64,000 nucleotides of DNA from contig JACRDA010000071.1 of assembly GCA_016212965.1 (NCBI GenBank), forward strand, positions 1-64,000, given 5' to 3'. Each line of letters begins with the position of its first letter. Position 1 is the stretch's first letter. The notes under the pieces were generated by a model. It saw only the letters and a program-made list of their open reading frames with translations, made no database searches and was not told the DNA's origin. This stretch comes from Myxococcales bacterium. GTDB taxonomy: Bacteria > Myxococcota_A > Polyangia > Polyangiales > Polyangiaceae. Shown here piece by piece: positions 59,932 to 64,000 of this stretch. The translations under genes and the position numbers were made by a program.

Positions 59932-60648
59932 CTACTTTGCCTTGAGGTGCGCGGGCACGGCGTCGAAGGAGCTCGGGAAGAGGCCGAAGGCCTCGGTGTC
60001 GCCGACCACGTCGCCCGTGCGCTGGAAGATGCGGTCCACCTGGGGCGCCGTCGCCCACCAGAGCCGCGCGTCGAGCTCGTAGCTGCTGCCGCCGAGATCC
60101 TCGAGGAACTTCTGGAAGGCGTCCGTCTCGATGCCGTCCGTGCCGGCGACGAAGGTGCGGTCGAGCGTCCCCTCCTCGAGCCAGGCGTCGAAGCTCGCGT
60201 CCGGGGAGCGCCGGCTGCCCCAGAGCCAGTAGCGCTTGCCGGCCACGGCCTCGAAGTCGAGCACACGCGTCGCGGCCAGGCCCTCGAGGATCGCCATCCC
60301 GACGTTCGAGCTCTTCTTCTCCTCGGTCGAGACCGTGATCTTGTGGGCGCCCGGCGCGAGCTTCATCACCCACCAGACGTGCGAGATGTCGCCCCAGACC
60401 ATCGGGAACGACACCATGCCGCCGTCGACGTCGACGAGCTTGATGATGGTGTAGGTGTTGTCGGTGTTCGGCGCCGGGATCTCGAGGGTCGGGCAGTCCG
60501 CCGCCGCGCACTGCGGGTCGTTCGGGTTCTTGATCACGCCGAGCTGCGGCCCCGACGGGAAGCAACCGGCGGTCCCGAGCGAGACCACGGCCGCAGACAC
60601 CCACACCCCGACCCGCGCCCCAGCGTTCCTGTTCGTCGTCATCAGCAT
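59932..60648 (-). CDS. Lipoprotein of unknown function
   Basis: 238 residues. A signal peptide ends in a lipobox GTAGC (about residue 29). The mature protein has PNDPQCAAADCPTLE, then a beta-rich stretch with ISHVWWVMKLAPGAHKITV (an Ig-like or PEGA-like segment) and AVAGKRYWLWG. No named domain recognised with confidence. Likely anchored in the outer or inner membrane facing the periplasm. It is followed after 109 bp of its own upstream region by the GT39-like gene on the same strand. Confidence 0.6.
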   Translation of the reverse strand: MLMTTNRNAGARVGVWVSAAVVSLGTAGCFPSGPQLGVIKNPNDPQCAAADCPTLEIPAPNTDNTYTIIKLVDVDGGMVSFPMVWGDISHVWWVMKLAPGAHKITVSTEEKKSSNVGMAILEGLAATRVLDFEAVAGKRYWLWGSRRSPDASFDAWLEEGTLDRTFVAGTDGIETDAFQKFLEDLGGSSYELDARLWWATAPQVDRIFQRTGDVVGDTEAFGLFPSSFDAVPAHLKAK

Positions 60649-60757
60649 CTCCTCCGCAGAAAAATCCAGGCGGGGCGCCTACCACGAGCCGCCGCGGCGG
60701 TCACGCGCCTCGGCACGCGGACGCGGCCGCCCGCGCCGCCGTCCCCGGCCCTCGGGC

Positions 60758-62827
60758 TCACTTCAGGATGAGGTGCCCGAGCGAGTAGCAGCGGTCGCCG
60801 GTCACCGGCCGCACCCGCACGGCGCGCACCGAGCGCACCGGCACGTCGAGGTCGCGCGTGTAGCGCGCCAGGCCCTTGAAGGGCTCCTCGGGCTTGGGCG
60901 GCGCGGCAGGCTGCTCGGCCGGGCCGGGCGGCGTCTTGCCGGCCGACTCGGGCGCCGGGGCCGTGCTCTTGCCCATCTCCGCGTCGCGCAGGAGCTCGTC
61001 GCCGCGCGCCCCGACGATGACGTGCCGCACCTCCGGCTTGCCCTCGTCGTCCTCGCCGTAGAGCTCGATGTCGTACTTGTCGTTGCTGTCGACCGTGATC
61101 TCGAAGCCGGTGATGTCGCGCGTCGGGGCGATCTCGATCTCCACCACCTCGTCGCCGAGGATGATGGTGTTGCCGGTGTCGTCCCAGTCCACGCGCTCGT
61201 TCCGCACCTTCTTCAAGTCGCGCTCGGCCTTGCGGACGATGTTCTTCGGCAGGTACTTCACCACGAGCTCGTAGGTCGGCAGATAGTAGAGGATCGACAT
61301 GCCGACGAAGGTGACGCCGATCCCGTACGACAGCTTACCGAGCCACAGCTTGCGGTCGCGGTACGCCTCGGTCGCCTTGGCGTAGGCGAACGCGCCGGTG
61401 ATGAGCACCGGGTACACGAAGCGAAAATCGCCGTGGTGCCCGGAGGGGATGGTCATCTTGAAGGCCATGTGCAGCCCGATGAGCATCACCGCGCTCGCGC
61501 CGAGCGCGAAGTAGCGCGACGGCCGCGAGGGATCGGGCCGCCGGCGCAGCATGACCAGGCTGCCCAGGGTGAGCCCCACCATGCCGAGCAAGAGGAAGTT
61601 CATCACCTCCGCCATGCGCCGGTTCCAGCGGAAGCTCGTCTCGCCGTCGGGCACGTTGTTGTGCGTCGCGAACAGGCTCGATTTGAGCAGGTGGTCCCAG
61701 TAGTACTGGCGCCCGGAGCCGTCGCGCCGCGCCATCACGTAGGGCTCGCGCAGAAACTGCTCGAGGTCGAAGTAGAGGTAGTTGCCCGGCTCGTTGCCCA
61801 CGAAGTCGCGCGGGTGGATCTGGTAGGCCGTCCCGAGCAGGCCGCCGGTCGCGCCCCCCTCGCTGCCGGTGCCGCGCTTCCACACGAAGGTGCCGATCGC
61901 CGCCGCCGCGAGCAGCATCGCCGGGACGGTGCGCTTCAGGATGCGCCAGCGGCCCGGTCCCTTGAGGAAGCGGTACGCGACCACGACCCCCATCACCGCC
62001 GGCACGACGAGGCCGTTCGACTTCGTGAGCACGGCCAGGACCGAGAACAGGCTCGCGAGCGCGATGTCGCGCAGCCGCTCGGACTGGAACCACGCGATCA
62101 CGTGGTAGAAGCCCGCCGCGATGAACGTGCTGACGAGCACGTCGTTGTGCATGCGCGCCGAGTTCATCACCGTGTAGGGCCAGAACACGACGAGCGCCAT
62201 GGCGAAGCGCAGCACGAAGCGGCTCTCGGACAGCCGGCGGATGGTGAGCGCGGCGTAGATGAGGAAGACGAAGATCGCGACGAAGGACACGAGCTGCGGG
62301 CCGCGGGTCGGCACCTCGAGCCCCGTCACCTCGAAGATGCGATAGGCCACCGCCGCGACGATGTAATAGATGGGCGGGTGGTGGCAGATGAAGCAGGTCT
62401 CCTGCGTCGGCAGGGACTTGTTCTTGATGAGGTACTGGACGTACTCGAGCTGCGCGTCGCCGTCGTAGTTGCGCTCGCCGTAGCCCGTGTAGGTGAAGTA
62501 GAGCGCGTAGAGCCCGAGCCCCGCGGCGACGATCACGATCGTCGTGAGGTCGAAGCGGAGCTTGCGCATCAGAGTGACCGACAGCACGAGCGCCGGCAGC
62601 CCGCACGCGAGCCCGCCGACGATGGGCGGCGCGTGCGTGTACCACACGACCGCGACCCCGAAGGCGATGAGGAACAGGCACCCCAGGATGACCTGGGTGT
62701 GCTGGTCGAAGGCGAGCCACTTCGGCATCGCCAGACGCTTCTTTGGCGCGCCCTTCGGCGGCGGCACGGGTGCCGGCACCGGCGGCGGCGTCACCGCGCC
62801 CGCGCGCCCCTCTCGCTCCTTCTCCAA
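60758..62827 (-). CDS. GT39/ArnT-like membrane glycosyltransferase with extra C-terminal domain
   Basis: 689 residues. After a proline-rich cytosolic start, about eleven helices follow. An early extracytoplasmic loop has DGDAQLEYVQYL and HHPPIYYIVAA, the acidic and HxPx features of GT39/GT83 enzymes that use polyprenyl-phosphate sugars. The last 150 residues are soluble and beta-rich (IEIAPTRDITGFEITVDSN) with a Pro/Ala linker and a final Cys (DRCYSLG). It probably modifies a cell-surface lipid or protein. Substrate unknown. Confidence 0.72.
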   Translation of the reverse strand: MEKEREGRAGAVTPPPVPAPVPPPKGAPKKRLAMPKWLAFDQHTQVILGCLFLIAFGVAVVWYTHAPPIVGGLACGLPALVLSVTLMRKLRFDLTTIVIVAAGLGLYALYFTYTGYGERNYDGDAQLEYVQYLIKNKSLPTQETCFICHHPPIYYIVAAVAYRIFEVTGLEVPTRGPQLVSFVAIFVFLIYAALTIRRLSESRFVLRFAMALVVFWPYTVMNSARMHNDVLVSTFIAAGFYHVIAWFQSERLRDIALASLFSVLAVLTKSNGLVVPAVMGVVVAYRFLKGPGRWRILKRTVPAMLLAAAAIGTFVWKRGTGSEGGATGGLLGTAYQIHPRDFVGNEPGNYLYFDLEQFLREPYVMARRDGSGRQYYWDHLLKSSLFATHNNVPDGETSFRWNRRMAEVMNFLLLGMVGLTLGSLVMLRRRPDPSRPSRYFALGASAVMLIGLHMAFKMTIPSGHHGDFRFVYPVLITGAFAYAKATEAYRDRKLWLGKLSYGIGVTFVGMSILYYLPTYELVVKYLPKNIVRKAERDLKKVRNERVDWDDTGNTIILGDEVVEIEIAPTRDITGFEITVDSNDKYDIELYGEDDEGKPEVRHVIVGARGDELLRDAEMGKSTAPAPESAGKTPPGPAEQPAAPPKPEEPFKGLARYTRDLDVPVRSVRAVRVRPVTGDRCYSLGHLILK

Positions 62828-62952
62828 GACAAGGCTCCTTCTACTGCCGACCCGTTCTCTGCCGGACGCGCTTGTACCATACCGAGATTTCGCGGGGGAG
62901 CCGCGCGGGCGGCGGCCGGCATCGCGTCGCCGTGTGGTCGTCTCTTTGCCTC

Positions 62953-62980
62953 TTGACGAATGACGTTCACTGAATTAGAT
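62953..62980 (+). promoter_or_regulatory. Promoter of the TetR gene
   Basis: TTGACG at 62953-62958, a 16-bp spacer, and TTAGAT at 62975-62980. The -10 lies inside the TetR palindrome, so bound repressor would block it. The start of transcription would be within a few bases of ATG 62990. Confidence 0.45.
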
Positions 62981-62988
62981 TCAGTGAA
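62966..62988. promoter_or_regulatory. TetR operator: perfect palindrome
   Basis: TTCACTGAAT-TAG-ATTCAGTGAA, two perfect 10-bp arms, ending one base before ATG 62990. It is AT-rich against the surrounding GC-rich DNA. Very likely the autoregulatory operator. Confidence 0.82.
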
Positions 62989-62989
62989 G

Positions 62990-63607
62990 ATGGTTCGTCA
63001 GGAAGCCAAAGCCGCCACGCGGCGCGCCGTGCGCGAAGCGGCCGAGCGGGCGTTCGCGGAGCGCGGCTACGATCGCACCTCGATCGCGGACATCGCGCGC
63101 GCCGCGGGCGTCGCGACGGGCACCTTCTACGTGCACTACCCGAGCAAGGAGGCGTTGCTCGACGAGCTGCTCGGCGCGTTCAACGCCGAGCTCGCCGCGC
63201 GGGTCGGCCAGGCGCTCGGCAAGAAGGGCACGGAGCGCGCGCGCGTGCTCGCGGCGGCCGAGGCCTTCCTCGGGGCGTGCGAGTCGCACCGCGCGTTCGT
63301 GAGCGCCTACCTCGAGCGGAGCCGCGTCGGGCTCGAGGCGAGCGCGCTCCGCGACGGCATCAACCCGCCGGCCTACGGCCTGGTGCGCGCCGCCGTCGCG
63401 AGCCTGGGCGTCGGCGGCGAGGCGCTCGAGCTCGCGACGCACGGCCTGCTCGCCCTGTGGCTGCGCATCGCCCTGCAGCACGTCTTTCGCGGAGCGCAGC
63501 CGCGCGCCGCCACCGCGGCGGTGCTCGCCGACATGACCGTGGGCGCGGTTCGCGCCCTCACGCCCAGGCGCCCCCGCGGGCGCCCCACCCTGGAGCAGAA
63601 GCCATGA
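62990..63607 (+). CDS. TetR-family transcriptional repressor
   Basis: About 205 residues from ATG 62990; the longer start at 62960 would lie inside the operator. The HTH (about 12-55) reads AAERAFAERGYDRTSIADIARAAGVATGTFYVHYPSKEALL in separate recognisable blocks (TSIADIARAAGV, GTFYVHYPSKEAL). The helical ligand domain follows with no diagnostic motif. It probably represses itself and the next gene, whose start overlaps its stop (ATGA). Ligand unknown, perhaps a lipid or acyl compound. Confidence 0.85.
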   Translation: MVRQEAKAATRRAVREAAERAFAERGYDRTSIADIARAAGVATGTFYVHYPSKEALLDELLGAFNAELAARVGQALGKKGTERARVLAAAEAFLGACESHRAFVSAYLERSRVGLEASALRDGINPPAYGLVRAAVASLGVGGEALELATHGLLALWLRIALQHVFRGAQPRAATAAVLADMTVGAVRALTPRRPRGRPTLEQKP

Positions 63608-64000
63608 TGCACGCGAGCGAGACGACGACCGCGGTCCGCACCCCCCGCACGGCGGCACGGACCCGGCTACCCGTGTGGGCTCCCGCGGCGTCGCAGCCGA
63701 AGGAGCCCACCGCGCCGGCCGCGCGCAGCGCGTCGTCGAGCGCCGCAGCGCGGCCGCGCCCCGAGCCGCTCCGGCTCGTGCGCTACCGCCCACGCCCCGG
63801 ACACGCCGATGTCGCGCGGCTCGCGGACGAGGCGCGCGCCCTCGCCGACGCGCTCGCTCCCGGCCTCGAGGCACCCGAGTCGGGCCGCGCCCTCTTCGCA
63901 CGCCGCGCGCGCTCGAGCCTCACGGCCGCGCAGAACTACGTCCACAACCGCGCCCTCGCGCGCCGCGGCCGCGAGGACTTCCGCCCGCTCACCTTCATCT
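63604..64000 (+). CDS. Unknown protein, cut off by the right window edge
   Basis: Frame open from ATG 63604 (overlapping the TetR stop) to the end of the window, 132 codons. It begins with a Ser/Thr/Pro/Ala-rich tail, then PLRLVRYRPRPGH and a helical segment, ending AQNYVHNRALARRGREDFRPLTFI. That last stretch is of a kind sometimes seen just before the Cys motif of radical SAM proteins, but the motif itself would be beyond the edge. Probably controlled by the TetR repressor. Confidence 0.5.
   Translation, partial: MMHASETTTAVRTPRTAARTRLPVWAPAASQPKEPTAPAARSASSSAAARPRPEPLRLVRYRPRPGHADVARLADEARALADALAPGLEAPESGRALFARRARSSLTAAQNYVHNRALARRGREDFRPLTFI

Noticed and set aside
60455-62956. 833-codon plus-strand open frame opposite the GT39-like gene
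   Set aside because: Composition is typical of an antisense shadow (His/Arg/Val/Glu-rich) and the minus-strand protein has clear membrane and family motifs.

Overview
The window is a gene-dense, very GC-rich chromosome segment with nearly all third codon positions G or C. A eukaryote-type Ser/Thr kinase, two ECF sigma/anti-sigma pairs, a sigma54 enhancer-binding protein and many lipoproteins suggest a Myxococcota or related delta-proteobacterium; this is inferred from gene content only. I see no rRNA, tRNA, CRISPR array, insertion sequence or phage gene.

Layout. 1-14563: a lipoprotein beta-propeller (cut by the left edge), a NUDIX hydrolase, NAD kinase, a trehalose block (MarR, otsB, a membrane-sensor-fused otsA, GH15) and an ion-transport block (DUF389, CPA antiporter split at a G7 run, ClC channel). 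14728-19272: an operon of a tetraether-synthase-type radical SAM protein, a G3E GTPase fused to an ArsM-like methyltransferase, and a disulfide-reductase flavoprotein. 19613-23591: ECF sigma factor 1, its anti-sigma factor, two small genes, a 21-bp repeat tract and a kinase. 23629-26660: an MNIO (DUF692) bufferin-type RiPP locus with a BufA2 precursor and a Cys-rich small ORF. 26773-35748: an arsenosugar-type operon (GT2, ArsS, membrane glycosyltransferase, CofC-like transferase, flavin/Fe-S membrane oxidoreductase, lipoprotein) plus a PiT phosphate permease. 35932-40305: ECF sigma factor 2, its anti-sigma factor, a Cys lipoprotein and a YyaL-type protein. 40345-44069: a mercury operon with an apparent sigma54 promoter and a divergent Cys-containing activator. 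44221-50175: a second MNIO RiPP locus with an unusual GSCGAK-repeat precursor, an AhpD-like protein, an MFS exporter, YceI and a redoxin. 50247-64000: SDR, DHH phosphoesterase, Usp, P-type ATPase, a frameshifted Ca2+/cation exchanger, NhaA, a fluoride riboswitch with crcB and DUF190, a lipoprotein, a GT39-like enzyme and TetR.

Main result. Eight sites match GTAACG-N16-GAC exactly and a ninth differs by one base. Each lies upstream of a gene or operon and in its orientation: ECF1 itself, both MNIO loci, the BufA2 precursor, the Cys-rich small ORF, the ArsS operon, the phosphate permease, YceI, and (the variant) the radical SAM/methyltransferase operon. I read this as one ECF regulon joining two RiPP metallophore systems to arsenic or lipid radical-SAM chemistry and periplasmic redox proteins. 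The promoter pattern is seen in the sequence. The regulon, its sigma factor and its metal or metalloid signal are inference.
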